From the NCBI GenBank assembly GCA_964412555.1, contig CAYPPG010000053.1:1-54453 (forward strand): DNA of 54,453 bases, written 5' to 3'. The notes beneath the pieces were generated by a model that made no database searches, had not been told where the DNA came from, and was given only the letters and a program-made list of their open reading frames with translations. This stretch comes from CAYPPG01 sp964412555 (GTDB taxonomy: Bacteria; Hinthialibacterota; Hinthialibacteria; Hinthialibacterales; Hinthialibacteraceae). The translations under genes were made by a program, and so were the position numbers. Every line of letters starts with the position of its first letter. Within the stretch, counting starts at the first letter, position 1. This document shows, in pieces, positions 7,724 to 16,353 of this stretch.

Positions 7724-9460
7724 ATGAAATTCAACCCGAGACTGCTTTTGTCTTTCCTGGCTTTATTGGTTCTTTTTTCTTGTGGAACGACTGAGGAATT
7801 GAAAGACACGGTTATGTCATGGTTCAAGGATGATCCGACAAGACGTGGACAAACGCGGCGGATTTCACAAGATGAATTTATGGATAAACTGCGGGGCGCC
7901 TGGGCGGGAAAAATGATCGGCGTGAGTTATGGAGCGCCTTATGAGTTTCGCTACCAAGGGAAGATTATGGAGGAAAGAGATATTCGTCCTTGGATTCCAG
8001 ATTATGTTTCCAATTCGTTGCAGCAAGACGATCTGTATGTTCAATTGACATTCTTGGAAGCGCTGGAAGAAAAGGGATTGACAATATCTCAGCATGAAAT
8101 CGGGCAGTATTTTGCCCGCACGAAATATAATTTGTGGCACGCGAACGATGCAGCTCGTAAGAATCTTCGTGCCGGCATCGAACCTCCTGATTCCGGACAT
8201 CCCCGCTACAATCCTCATGCAAACGATATCGATTTCCAAATTGAAGCGGATTTGTTCGGGATTTTATGCCCCGCCATGCCCCGGACGGCGATGCAAATGG
8301 CCGATATGGTTGGGCATGTCATGAATTACGGAGACGGAGTGTATGGCGGTATTTTTGTCGCGGGGATGTATTCGGTGGCCTATTTCGAAGATGATCCGGA
8401 AACTGTTGTTCAATTGGGATTGGCGTGTATCCCTCCCCGCAGTGAATACGCCCGGCTGATTTCGGATGTCTTACAATTTTATAAAGAGAATTCCGAAGAT
8501 TGGCAAGCGTGCTGGAAGATGCTGGAAGAGAAATGGGCGCACAAAGATTTTTGCCCGAAAGGACATGAAAAACCCTATAACATCGATGCCAAATTGAACG
8601 GTGGATATGTGGCAATCGGCCTGTTGTATGGGAAAGGGGATTTTGAACAAACACTTGAAATCACGACCCGCTGCGGCCAGGACAACGACTGTAATCCTTC
8701 TACGGCAGCGGGAATTCTTGGAACGATGATCGGCTATAGCGTGATTCCACGTGAGTATACGATTGGTATTCCTTTGATTGCGGGTGAGGAGTTCTCTTTT
8801 ACGCGATATAGTTATGATTCTTTGATCAAAGACTGTGCGCGGCTTTCGCGGGATATGATTGAACGCCATGGCGGAACGATCGAACTTCTCGGCGATCGCG
8901 AATATTTTGAAATTGTGATTCAAACCCCCAAACCACCGGACACGTTTGAACAATTTACTGAAAACATGTTTCGCGATTATCAGAATGAATGGGAGAATCT
9001 CGATACCTTGCGCGCAGAAGGTTTTCAACGCCGGTTACAGCAAACTTTGAATACGTTTGCGAAAGGGTGGACGATTTCTCAATGCGGGATGGATATCCAT
9101 CCGGAATTGATCGATAATTACCAAGGGCGTTATGGTATTTTGGCTACTTATCCCTTAGACCAGGAAACTCCATGTCAATTGACATGGCGGGGAACGATGC
9201 CGTCACAAAATCCTTTCCTTCACCTGCTTGTGACCAGTTCCGATAGTGCGCCGAACGCAGATTGGCTATTGCGAGTGAAGGCCAATGATCAGCAATTGGC
9301 GGAAAAAGTGATTGGGCCGGTCGATGGCAGAATCGGATGGCATGATTTGAAAGTTGATTTATCTCAATTTGCCGGTCAAGAGACGACTCTTGTTTTGGAG
9401 CACATTGCCGATGATTGGGAATTCGAAACGGCGTATTGGGCTGAAATCACGATAGAATAA
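7724..9460 (+). CDS. Lipoprotein of the ADP-ribosylglycohydrolase family
   Basis: The start is ATG 7724 (GGAG 8 nt upstream), giving 578 residues. The N-terminus is a lipoprotein signal with lipobox LFSC near residue 22, so the mature protein is membrane-anchored outside the cytoplasm. Residues about 45-400 match the ADP-ribosylglycohydrolase (DraG-like) all-alpha fold: DKLRGAWAGKMIGVSYGAPY at the start and the metal-site motif GQDNDCNPSTAAGILGTMIG later. The usual DraG form is GGDTDT; here it is GQDND, so a different leaving group or glycoside is possible. The C-terminal 130 residues (from about WTISQCGMDIHPEL) look like a beta-sandwich carbohydrate-binding module. Nine bases separate it from the NhaC gene, suggesting cotranscription. 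Substrate unknown. Confidence 0.85.
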   Translation: MKFNPRLLLSFLALLVLFSCGTTEELKDTVMSWFKDDPTRRGQTRRISQDEFMDKLRGAWAGKMIGVSYGAPYEFRYQGKIMEERDIRPWIPDYVSNSLQQDDLYVQLTFLEALEEKGLTISQHEIGQYFARTKYNLWHANDAARKNLRAGIEPPDSGHPRYNPHANDIDFQIEADLFGILCPAMPRTAMQMADMVGHVMNYGDGVYGGIFVAGMYSVAYFEDDPETVVQLGLACIPPRSEYARLISDVLQFYKENSEDWQACWKMLEEKWAHKDFCPKGHEKPYNIDAKLNGGYVAIGLLYGKGDFEQTLEITTRCGQDNDCNPSTAAGILGTMIGYSVIPREYTIGIPLIAGEEFSFTRYSYDSLIKDCARLSRDMIERHGGTIELLGDREYFEIVIQTPKPPDTFEQFTENMFRDYQNEWENLDTLRAEGFQRRLQQTLNTFAKGWTISQCGMDIHPELIDNYQGRYGILATYPLDQETPCQLTWRGTMPSQNPFLHLLVTSSDSAPNADWLLRVKANDQQLAEKVIGPVDGRIGWHDLKVDLSQFAGQETTLVLEHIADDWEFETAYWAEITIE

Positions 9461-9469
9461 AGGCGTACG

Positions 9470-11032
9470 ATGGAAGGCACTTTTTATTCCTTGATCCCGC
9501 CGCTCGTGGCCATCTTTTTGTGTATCATTCTGCGCGAAGCGGTTTTATCGCTGTTTGTCGGAATTTTTGTCGGGGCGTTGTTTCTATATGATTTTTCACC
9601 GCTCGCTTTTTTTCGGGCGGTGGATGATATTATCATTTCCGCTTTTATTGATCACGATCATGCCGTCACCATATTTTTCACCGTTTTTATGGGGGGACTG
9701 GTGGAAATTCTCAACCGCAGTCCTTCCGCCGGCCGGCTCATCCGGAACTTGACCGCCCGCCTCCAAACTCGAACGCGAGCGAATACGATTATCTGGTTTT
9801 CCGGCATGATTTTTTTCATCGATGATTATGCCAATGCGCTCATCGTCGGGAACACTTACCGTAAAATTGTTGATTTTTTGAAAATATCAAGAGAAAAGCT
9901 GGCCTATATCGTCGATACCACCTCCGCTCCCATCACGTCGCTTGCTCTCGTTTCGACATGGATCGGAATTGAGATTACCTTGATCGACGACCAATTGAAA
10001 GCGGAGGCGGTCAGTGAATATACGGGGTACGGGTTGTTCTTGTCTTCGATCCCGTATCGGTTTTATCCGCTGCTCGCTTTATTTTTCAGTTTTTTGATTT
10101 GTTATCTCGGAAGAGATTTCGGACCGATGCGGAGAGCGGAACGGGATATGCTGTTGAGTGACAATGCGGATGAAGTGGATAGAGCACCGGTATCCGTTGA
10201 AGAGAAACTTGTTGATACGCGATATTCTTGGCTGGCTTTTGTTCCGTTGATCCTGTTGTTGATTGGCTCGATTTGTATGCTGGGAGTCCACGGATATTGG
10301 AACGGTGCGGCGGTTGATTGGAATTCTCCTTTGCAAACGATTATCAATCTTTTATCGGAAGCCGATCCGTTTTTGTGCCTGTTGTGGGCGACAATGGTAT
10401 CCTGTTTGATAGCCTTTTTCATTCATCCGTTGTTTCTGGACGAAAAGTTATTGGATGTCTTTTCTCATTGGATGGAAGGCTGCCGGGGGATGTTTACTAT
10501 CTGTGTGATTTTGACATTGGCCTGGAGTATTGGGGATGTTTGCCAACGGATGGAAACCGGCGATTATGTGGCGGGTCTCTTGGGATCCGATTTCAATCCC
10601 TATTATTTACCGTTTTTGACATTTCTCTTTGCCGCAATGATCAGTTTCGCGACCGGCACCAGTTTCGGGACGATGGGTATACTGATGCCGATTGCACTTC
10701 CGCTTGCGTTCCGGCTGGGGGCGGCGAATCCGGAGATTATCTATGGAACAGTGGGCAGTGTGCTGGGGGGCGCGATATTTGGAGATCACTGTTCACCTCT
10801 ATCCGATACTACCATTCTATCGTCCGGCGCCAGTGGATGTCCTGTGACTGCCCATGTCAACACACAGCTGCCTTACGCCATGGTGGTGGCCATCGTGGCC
10901 GGTGTTTGTTTGGCGTTTGGGACGTGGGAATCGATCTCGCCCTTTTTAATGCTGATTGCCGGAGGATTGATTTTGTTTGGGATTCTATGGACGTTTGGGA
11001 GACGTGTTGAGGTGGAGGCTTGGAGAGAATGA
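9470..11032 (+). CDS. NhaC-family Na+/H+ antiporter
   Basis: The 520-residue inner-membrane protein has about 11-12 hydrophobic segments and the family's hallmark motifs: FIDDYANALIVGNTYRKI (about residues 117-134) and IFGDHCSPLSDTTILSSGAS (about 440-459), which contribute ion-binding acidic and hydroxyl residues. Members exchange Na+ for H+ or act as dicarboxylate/amino-acid antiporters (NhaC/ArcD-like superfamily). AAAGG lies before the ATG. It is 9 nt after the ADP-ribosylglycohydrolase-like lipoprotein gene. The pairing suggests an import or ion-coupled step for a hydrolysis product, but simple sodium homeostasis is equally possible. Confidence 0.9.
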   Translation: MEGTFYSLIPPLVAIFLCIILREAVLSLFVGIFVGALFLYDFSPLAFFRAVDDIIISAFIDHDHAVTIFFTVFMGGLVEILNRSPSAGRLIRNLTARLQTRTRANTIIWFSGMIFFIDDYANALIVGNTYRKIVDFLKISREKLAYIVDTTSAPITSLALVSTWIGIEITLIDDQLKAEAVSEYTGYGLFLSSIPYRFYPLLALFFSFLICYLGRDFGPMRRAERDMLLSDNADEVDRAPVSVEEKLVDTRYSWLAFVPLILLLIGSICMLGVHGYWNGAAVDWNSPLQTIINLLSEADPFLCLLWATMVSCLIAFFIHPLFLDEKLLDVFSHWMEGCRGMFTICVILTLAWSIGDVCQRMETGDYVAGLLGSDFNPYYLPFLTFLFAAMISFATGTSFGTMGILMPIALPLAFRLGAANPEIIYGTVGSVLGGAIFGDHCSPLSDTTILSSGASGCPVTAHVNTQLPYAMVVAIVAGVCLAFGTWESISPFLMLIAGGLILFGILWTFGRRVEVEAWRE

Positions 11033-11050
11033 TAGTGCACGCGTTGGAAG

Positions 11051-11075
11051 ATGCGGGTAGGGATGCCCTCGCTCC
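11051..11075. repeat. Degenerate copy of the GCGGGC...CTCCC hairpin
   Basis: ATGCGGGTAGGGATGCCCTC followed by GCTCCC is a single-hairpin copy of the element seen at 31-113. It begins 19 nt after the NhaC stop codon. Stem pairing is imperfect. Confidence 0.6.
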
Positions 11076-11167
11076 CAAAAAACACAAGGCATTGACAGTT
11101 TCATCCATTTTGTTGGAAGATAGAGAGAATTCATCTGAGATAACATTGAGAAGAAAGGATAAAAAAA

Positions 11168-12328
11168 ATGGGAGATCATCATCTGTCTCGACGAGGTTTT
11201 ATGCAGACTGCAGCAGTGGGTACGTCTGCGTTCACGATTGGCATGGCAAAACAGGCCGTGAGTGCAAGCGATAAGGTGCGCTTGGCGTGGATCGGCTGCG
11301 GGGGGCGTGGGTCTTATTTGGCAAGACGTGCTTTGACGGTCGATCATATCGATATTGTTGCTTCCTGCGATTTACGGCCGGAACGGGCGGAGCGTATTGT
11401 AGAGTATGTGAAAGAAGAACGCGGGAAAACCATTCCAACATATGTTGATTTTCGTAAAATGATCGAACAAGAAGAAGTCGACGGGATCGTGGTTGCTACG
11501 GAAGTGGCCAATCACGGCAAAGTGGTTGTCCCGGTATTGGAAGCCAATATCAACTGCTTCTCGGAAAAACCGATGGACGCCACTGTGGAGATGGTCGATA
11601 AAATCACCCTTGCGGCGCGAAACTCGAAAGGGATTTATCAGATCGGATTTCAGCGGCGTTCCGATGTCGGAATGAAAGCGGGAATCGAGTTGATTCATGG
11701 CGGTGAAATCGGGAATATTACCTTTATGCAGGGGCAGTGGCATTGGGGCGGTACCGGCCGAGTCGGGGGCTGGGTCGGAAACGTCGATGTATCCGGGGGA
11801 AAATTGAATGAGCAGGCATGCCATCATATGGATTTGATGGCTTGGGCGATGAATAATACGGCGCCTTCCCATTGTCTTGCTGTGGGCGCCATTACCTATG
11901 ATTATGAGGATCCTTACCGGCATCAAGCGGAAAACATGAGTTCGGTGTCCTGGTGGTGGCCGGATGGAGCCATCCTTTCCTATACCCATTTGCACGGTTT
12001 GGTGGCGGAAGAATTCCAGGGGGAAAAATCCTGGGTGATGGGCAAGAAAGGCGATCTCGATTTGTTGAAAGGCTATATCTATCCGAGGGGCGGAGAGCCG
12101 CGTAAAGTTTCGGATGAAGAACCGGGCTGGGGAGATTCGTCCGCACGTAATGAATTGATCGACTTTGCCCAATACTGCAAAACCGGTGAAACGCCCACTA
12201 GCAATCACGAAACGGGACGGATTTCGACCTTGATGACGCTGATGGCGGAAAAGGCCATGTATCGCCGCGATCAAAATGTCTATGGGCCCGGTTTGATCAC
12301 GTGGGCGGAAGTGGGTTCGACGATTTGA
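11168..12328 (+). CDS. Tat-exported Gfo/Idh/MocA family oxidoreductase
   Basis: The 386-residue product starts with a twin-arginine signal (SRRGFMQTAAVGTSAFTIGM), so a folded, cofactor-loaded protein is sent across the inner membrane. The NAD(P)-binding Rossmann fold begins at about residue 37 with LAWIGCGGRGSYLARRAL, and SEKPMDATVE carries the conserved EKP motif. The C-terminal half has the family's HHMDLMAWAMN segment with a probable catalytic His. The RBS is GAAAGGAT. Such Tat Gfo/Idh proteins often act on sugars or polyols in the periplasm, with tightly bound cofactor recycled internally. It is 135 nt downstream of the NhaC gene and may have its own transcript. Substrate unknown. Confidence 0.9.
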   Translation: MGDHHLSRRGFMQTAAVGTSAFTIGMAKQAVSASDKVRLAWIGCGGRGSYLARRALTVDHIDIVASCDLRPERAERIVEYVKEERGKTIPTYVDFRKMIEQEEVDGIVVATEVANHGKVVVPVLEANINCFSEKPMDATVEMVDKITLAARNSKGIYQIGFQRRSDVGMKAGIELIHGGEIGNITFMQGQWHWGGTGRVGGWVGNVDVSGGKLNEQACHHMDLMAWAMNNTAPSHCLAVGAITYDYEDPYRHQAENMSSVSWWWPDGAILSYTHLHGLVAEEFQGEKSWVMGKKGDLDLLKGYIYPRGGEPRKVSDEEPGWGDSSARNELIDFAQYCKTGETPTSNHETGRISTLMTLMAEKAMYRRDQNVYGPGLITWAEVGSTI

Positions 12329-12343
12329 GGATATTTTCAGAAA

Positions 12344-12510
12344 GGGCAGACTAACGCTTGCCCTTTTTACCCCTAATTATTTTTTGGGGGGAGAAAGAGT
12401 GTAAGCGGAATTGTTCTCGTAGGGGCGGTTCGCGAACCGCCCCTACCGGCTCTGAAGGGGTGGCAGAAGACTGTCAGTGAGCTAGGCCTTTTTTTCTGCC
12501 ACCCCTTCAG
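12344..12510. repeat. Three hairpin repeats in series
   Basis: 12344-12366 holds GGGCAGACTAACGCTTGCCC, related to the element at 5255. 12419-12446 is a perfect 28-bp palindrome with half-site GTAGGGGCGGTTCG, identical to that at 31647-31674. 12452-12468 and 12494-12510 are 17-bp inverted arms (CTGAAGGGGTGGCAGAA) around a T-rich loop. Together they fill the gap after the Gfo/Idh gene, so at least one could end its transcript. Confidence 0.85.
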
Positions 12511-12559
12511 GGTGGGATTTCACGTGTTCTTGACCGTTTCCAGGGGCGTTGCCCGCTGG

Positions 12560-12764
12560 CTATCATCTTGAACCCCNNNNNNNNNNNNNNNNNNNNNNNN
12601 NNNNNNNNNNNNNNNNNNNNNNNNNNNNNNNNNNNNNNNNNNNNNNNNNNNNNNNNNNNNNNNNNNNNNNNNNNNNGTTGGGGTAACTGACTACTATCAT
12701 CTTGAACCCCGTTGGGGTAACTGACTACTATCATCTTGAACCCCGTTGGGGTAACTGACTACTA
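12560..12764. repeat. 34-bp tandem repeat interrupted by the assembly gap
   Basis: Units begin GTTGGGGTAACTGACTAC and end ATCATCTTGAACCCC. Two complete units (12677-12710 and 12711-12744) are followed by a partial one, and half a unit (12560-12576) precedes the N run. They are head-to-tail identical with no spacers, so this is a tandem repeat and not CRISPR. Each junction forms the palindrome AACCCCGTTGGGGT. A degenerate relative, AATCCCATTGGGAT, follows at about 12782-12795, just before the next gene. True copy number is hidden by the gap. Confidence 0.9.
12577..12676. other. Scaffold gap (100 N)
   Basis: Exactly 100 undetermined bases, the conventional placeholder for a gap of unknown size. 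It falls inside a tandem repeat, which explains the assembly break. Confidence 0.98.
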
Positions 12765-12807
12765 TATTCACCTATTATCTTTAATCCCATTGGGATGAAT
12801 TACTATC

Positions 12808-14472
12808 ATGTCCATCTATTATCTGCGGTTTGACTTCATAAGGAAATCAAGTATCTGTATTTTTGTCATGATTAATATTTCGATTTTAATGAGTAATAAT
12901 TTGTGTTTCTCGTCTGAACTACGGTTTGTGGATCAAACGGTCGAGAGCGGTTTGGCCGGTTTTCGGCATTGCATGGGGACGCCCGAAAAATGGATGATTA
13001 TTGAAACGATGGGCTCCGGTGTTGCCGTCGGGGATTATGACAAGGATGGGGATGATGATATTTATTTCGTCAATGGACGGCCGGATCCGCACAGACCGAA
13101 TCTGCAATGGCGGAATGCGTTGTTTCAAAATCAAGATGGATTCTTCACGGATGTGACGGAGGATGCGGGGGTGGGGGATATGGGGTTTGGGATGTCTGCC
13201 ATTTTTGGGGATGTCGATAACGACGGTTGGCTTGATCTTTTTGTCGGAAACTACGGAAAGAATGTTTTGTATCACAACAATGGGGATGGAACATTTACCG
13301 ACATAACGGATAAGGCAGGTGTCGGTGATGCGGGGTATGCGGCTTCCTCTTCCTTTGCAGATGTCGATCAAGATAGTGATCTCGATCTCTTTGTCGGGAA
13401 CTATATTCAGTTTGATCCTGGAAAGCACGGCTCGTTGCGCGCAAAGTATCATGGCCGGGATGTGTTTATGGGCCCAAGAGAATTTGAGTCTCAACCGGAT
13501 ATTCTCTATTTCAATCAAGGGGATGGAACTTTTGTGAATCAATCCTATCGCGCCGGGATCAATGTGTCCAAAGGGCGGGCGATGGGATCGGCTTTTTTTG
13601 ATTTGGAAAACGACGGCGATTCCGATTTGTATGTGACCAATGATTCCACGTATAACCACCTTTTGAAAAATCGTGGGGATGGAACCTTCGAAGATTTGAG
13701 TGTATTGTCCGGAGCGGGTTTCTCCGATGGCGGGTGGGGAGGCGCGAGTATGGGAGTGAGTACTGCTGATTTTAACAACGACGGATTACTTGATTTGTAT
13801 ATTACCTCCTATGAACAAGAGGCCGATATTTTATATCGTAACGATGGAGACGGGATTCTTTCGGATGTCACGGCCATATTCGGACTATATGGAGCGACTC
13901 GAAAAATGGTAACGTGGGGGAGCGGCTTTTGCGATTTCGACTCCGATGGCTTACTGGATCTCTATACGGCGAATGGGCATGTCTATCCACTGGTTGGAGA
14001 GATGAAATACACTCCTACAGAAAGAGGAATATCGGTCTACCGAAATCAAGGGAACCGTTTTTTCGATGTCTCGGAGAAGGCCGTTTCTTTGAGGAGGCAG
14101 TATCATTGCGGGCGAGGATCGGCTCTCATCGATTATGATCAGGATGGTGATATGGACATTGTCATCCATTGTATGGATATGCAGCCTATTTTACTCGAAA
14201 ACCAGTCTACAAAAGGGAATTGGCTTCAAGTCAAATTGACGGGAACATCCGCACAGACATTCGGCGTTCGGATCGTGGCACGGAAGGGGGAAACAACATG
14301 GACACGAATTGTCGATGGGGGATCCGGGTATCTGTCGCAAAATTCTCAAACTGTTCATTTCGGATTCGGAGAAATCGATCGGTTGGATGAATTGGTTGTG
14401 TATTGGTTTGACTGTGAACCGCAAAGATTCGTTGATGTGAAATTGAATCAAATGATCATCGCCGAAAAATAA
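12808..14472 (+). CDS. CRTAC1-like FG-GAP/VCBS protein with ASPIC/UnbV C-terminus
   Basis: The 554-residue secreted protein begins with a signal-like segment (SSICIFVMINISILMS). Residues about 40-450 hold at least six FG-GAP/VCBS calcium-binding propeller repeats, recognisable by DxDxDG-type loops such as DYDKDGDDD, DVDNDGWLD, DVDQDSDLD, DFNNDGLLD and DYDQDGDMD. The last 90 residues (NWLQVKLTGTSAQTFGVRIV onward, with DGGSGYLSQNSQTVHFGFGE) are an ASPIC/UnbV domain. This domain order is the CRTAC1/UnbV family, thought to mediate surface or polysaccharide binding. The ATG at 12808 lies in repeat-like sequence with no good ribosome site, so the start is uncertain by up to about 20 codons. Confidence 0.88.
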   Translation: MSIYYLRFDFIRKSSICIFVMINISILMSNNLCFSSELRFVDQTVESGLAGFRHCMGTPEKWMIIETMGSGVAVGDYDKDGDDDIYFVNGRPDPHRPNLQWRNALFQNQDGFFTDVTEDAGVGDMGFGMSAIFGDVDNDGWLDLFVGNYGKNVLYHNNGDGTFTDITDKAGVGDAGYAASSSFADVDQDSDLDLFVGNYIQFDPGKHGSLRAKYHGRDVFMGPREFESQPDILYFNQGDGTFVNQSYRAGINVSKGRAMGSAFFDLENDGDSDLYVTNDSTYNHLLKNRGDGTFEDLSVLSGAGFSDGGWGGASMGVSTADFNNDGLLDLYITSYEQEADILYRNDGDGILSDVTAIFGLYGATRKMVTWGSGFCDFDSDGLLDLYTANGHVYPLVGEMKYTPTERGISVYRNQGNRFFDVSEKAVSLRRQYHCGRGSALIDYDQDGDMDIVIHCMDMQPILLENQSTKGNWLQVKLTGTSAQTFGVRIVARKGETTWTRIVDGGSGYLSQNSQTVHFGFGEIDRLDELVVYWFDCEPQRFVDVKLNQMIIAEK

Positions 14473-14638
14473 TTGCTACCACAAAATTTTGGAGAACGAT
14501 GAATTTCGGATTTTTCTTTGGTTATTTCTTTCTCCTATTGTATCGTGCAGAGAGGATGTCCGCACCACAATGTTCTAGCAACTCGGTTAATATTTACTAA
14601 ACCCAACATAAGTTACTCGACATCGATTTTCTATTCGT

Positions 14639-14695
14639 GGGTAAAGCAGGCGTCCCCGCCTGCATCAATCGGCAAGCGGGACGCTTGCTTTACCC
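14639..14695. repeat. Double-hairpin repeat with outer inverted arms
   Basis: Outer arms GGGTAAAGCA and TGCTTTACCC enclose two inner hairpins, GCAGGCGTCCCCGCCTGC and CAAGCGGGACGCTTG. The second hairpin recurs at 27252-27270. It lies between the convergent CRTAC1-like gene and the 119-residue hypothetical gene, and could serve both as a bidirectional terminator. Confidence 0.75.
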
Positions 14696-14742
14696 GTTTC
14701 AATCACAAAACATGTCGGGTAATAATTGTTGTCATTAGTATG

Positions 14743-15102
14743 TTATACTCGTGAAAGGAAATTGCTCAATACAAATATCTTCCTCCGGCGAAAATAAGCC
14801 GGGCTTTCTGCGATGGCAATGGCTTTTAAATTTTCGACTCCGGATGGGAACCAGGGGTCTTTACAAGGCGGAACTTCCCACACCCACGCTGGGATGTCGA
14901 TATTCATTTCATCGCATAAATATTCGATTGTCGAGGCCAACAAGGAATCGAATCGATCGTCATTCAAAGAAAAAGGCTTTTCGATGAGAGATGGATCTTG
15001 ATAGTAGCGAAAATCGTCAACGAATTCCATGTAGGGAATTTGCCAGTATTCTTTGTTTTCAAGCATGGCCTGTTTTGTATCTTCAACGGTTTTGCATTTC
15101 AT
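14743..15102 (-). CDS. Partner protein of the adjacent nucleotidyltransferase, possible toxin-antitoxin component
   Basis: The 119-residue product has an acidic N-terminal half and ends with WFPSGVENLKAIAIAESPAY and FRRRKIFVLSNFLSRV. That ending resembles small proteins often encoded beside DUF6036-type nucleotidyltransferases, where a terminal ESPxxFRRRNIFVxxNxLxR pattern is common; this is my recollection, not a search. The ATG at 15102 has GAGGAA 8 nt upstream and overlaps the 3' end of the nucleotidyltransferase gene by 20 nt, so the pair is translationally coupled. There is no signal peptide or membrane segment. Function is unknown; by context it may counteract or assist the transferase. 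Confidence 0.65.
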   Translation of the reverse strand: MKCKTVEDTKQAMLENKEYWQIPYMEFVDDFRYYQDPSLIEKPFSLNDDRFDSLLASTIEYLCDEMNIDIPAWVWEVPPCKDPWFPSGVENLKAIAIAESPAYFRRRKIFVLSNFLSRV

Positions 15103-15598
15103 CGAAAAGTTCCTCTAAAAAGAACTGAGTCGCCGGTTTTATCTGCCTCTTTGGGTAGTATTTCTCGACAATTTGAAACACATCTTCTGCGCATGCTAGG
15201 TTTAATTCTTTGATAAAAAACATAAGGTCTTGTTTGTCCATTGTGTCGAATCTTGATGCAAGGGCTTTCATAGACAGAATATATTCTGCATCTGCTACCA
15301 TAATGGTAAGGTTGGATAAGTTCTGAAATACTTTACGCGGATGTTCTACAAGAAAACCTTTGACTCCATCGTTTAACCAATTCTTATCCAAATTGTATTC
15401 AATCCGGATTTCTTTGGCTATTTCACGAATCACATTGGCTGGATGAAAAATGGCGTCTACGTCTTTTGTACTCGGACGTGCATCATACACGAGGCACATG
15501 ACGGCTCCACCATAAAGGCATATCTCTCCCTTCACATTGCGGATATGCAGTTTGTCATTGACTATATGCAGATATTTAAGAATCTCTTCTTTTTCCAT
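15083..15598 (-). CDS. DUF6036-like nucleotidyltransferase
   Basis: The 171-residue protein has the minimal nucleotidyltransferase signature: a glycine-rich strand-turn (ICLYGGAVMCLVYDARPSTK) followed by DVDAIF, whose aspartates would bind the metal ions. LSMKALASRFDTMDKQDLMF matches the family's conserved KALA..R..xKDxxD-type helix. DUF6036 and AbiEii/MenT-like transferases modify RNA or proteins and are often toxins of toxin-antitoxin pairs. Here the partner gene follows with a 20-nt overlap. The gene lies 80 nt downstream of the response-regulator gene on the same strand; shared transcription is possible but a functional link is unlikely. Confidence 0.72.
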   Translation of the reverse strand: MEKEEILKYLHIVNDKLHIRNVKGEICLYGGAVMCLVYDARPSTKDVDAIFHPANVIREIAKEIRIEYNLDKNWLNDGVKGFLVEHPRKVFQNLSNLTIMVADAEYILSMKALASRFDTMDKQDLMFFIKELNLACAEDVFQIVEKYYPKRQIKPATQFFLEELFDEMQNR

Positions 15599-15678
15599 CG
15601 TTGATCTACTATTTCAAATTTATTTTAAATATTTTCTCTATGACTCACTTTCACCATTATATAATTCTATGAGAGATT

Positions 15679-16329
15679 TTAATACTCTAGAGAGGTTAAG
15701 CCTTTACTGATCGCATATTTCGTCAATTCCGCAATCGAGTGCATGTTCAGTTTGCTCATGATGTTTTGCCGGTGCGCCTCGACGGTGCGTTCGCTGACAT
15801 GGAGTGTGGCGGAAATTTCTTTGGTGCTTTTTCCTTCGGCGAGGAGTTGGAGGACTTCGCGTTCGCGGGGGGTGAGGAGGGTGATTTCGGAGTCGTCGTC
15901 TTGGGCTGGTTTTTGAAGGTATTTCACCACGGAATCAATGACTTTGGGGCTGAGGTAAGTTTTGTTTTGCATGACGGTGCGGACCGCTTCGGCCAGTTCC
16001 TTGAAAGCGCTGCTTTTGGGGAGATAACCGGAGGCTCCGGCTTTGATCATTTGGGCGACGTATTGGTTGTCTGTGTGTACGGACAGGGCGATGATTTTGC
16101 ATTTGGGGAATTCGTTTTGAATACGGCGCGTGGCTTCGATGCCGTTCATATCGGGCATGCTGATGTCCATGATGACGACATCGGCGTCATTCTCACGGAC
16201 GAGTTCAATGGCTTGCCGTCCGTTTTCCGCTTCGCCGACGACTTGCATGCCCATTTCCTTGTCAAGTAGTGGTCGGAGACCTTCCCGGATAATGCTGTGG
16301 TCGTCGGCGAGGATGATTTTTACGTTCAT
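15679..16329 (-). CDS. NarL/FixJ-family response regulator
   Basis: The 216-residue product has an N-terminal receiver domain (acidic pair near residue 10 in ILADDHS, phospho-acceptor Asp near 55 in VVIMDISMPDMNG, K near 105 in GYLPKSSAFKEL) and a C-terminal LuxR-type helix-turn-helix (LTPREREVLQLLAEGKSTKE, then VSERTVEAHRQNIM). It is a DNA-binding transcription factor activated by a HisKA_3-type kinase. Such a kinase is encoded immediately upstream on the same strand, separated only by a 163-nt gap with two hairpin repeats, so the two are almost certainly a cognate pair. AAGGA precedes the ATG. Target genes are not evident. Confidence 0.95.
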   Translation of the reverse strand: MNVKIILADDHSIIREGLRPLLDKEMGMQVVGEAENGRQAIELVRENDADVVIMDISMPDMNGIEATRRIQNEFPKCKIIALSVHTDNQYVAQMIKAGASGYLPKSSAFKELAEAVRTVMQNKTYLSPKVIDSVVKYLQKPAQDDDSEITLLTPREREVLQLLAEGKSTKEISATLHVSERTVEAHRQNIMSKLNMHSIAELTKYAISKGLTSLEY

Positions 16330-16353
16330 GGTTTGGAGTCCTTATTCATATCA

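Noticed and set aside
12560..12764. CRISPR array
   Set aside because: Repeat units are contiguous and identical over all 34 bp with no variable spacers, and no cas gene is present. The N gap hides some units, but what is visible is a plain tandem repeat.
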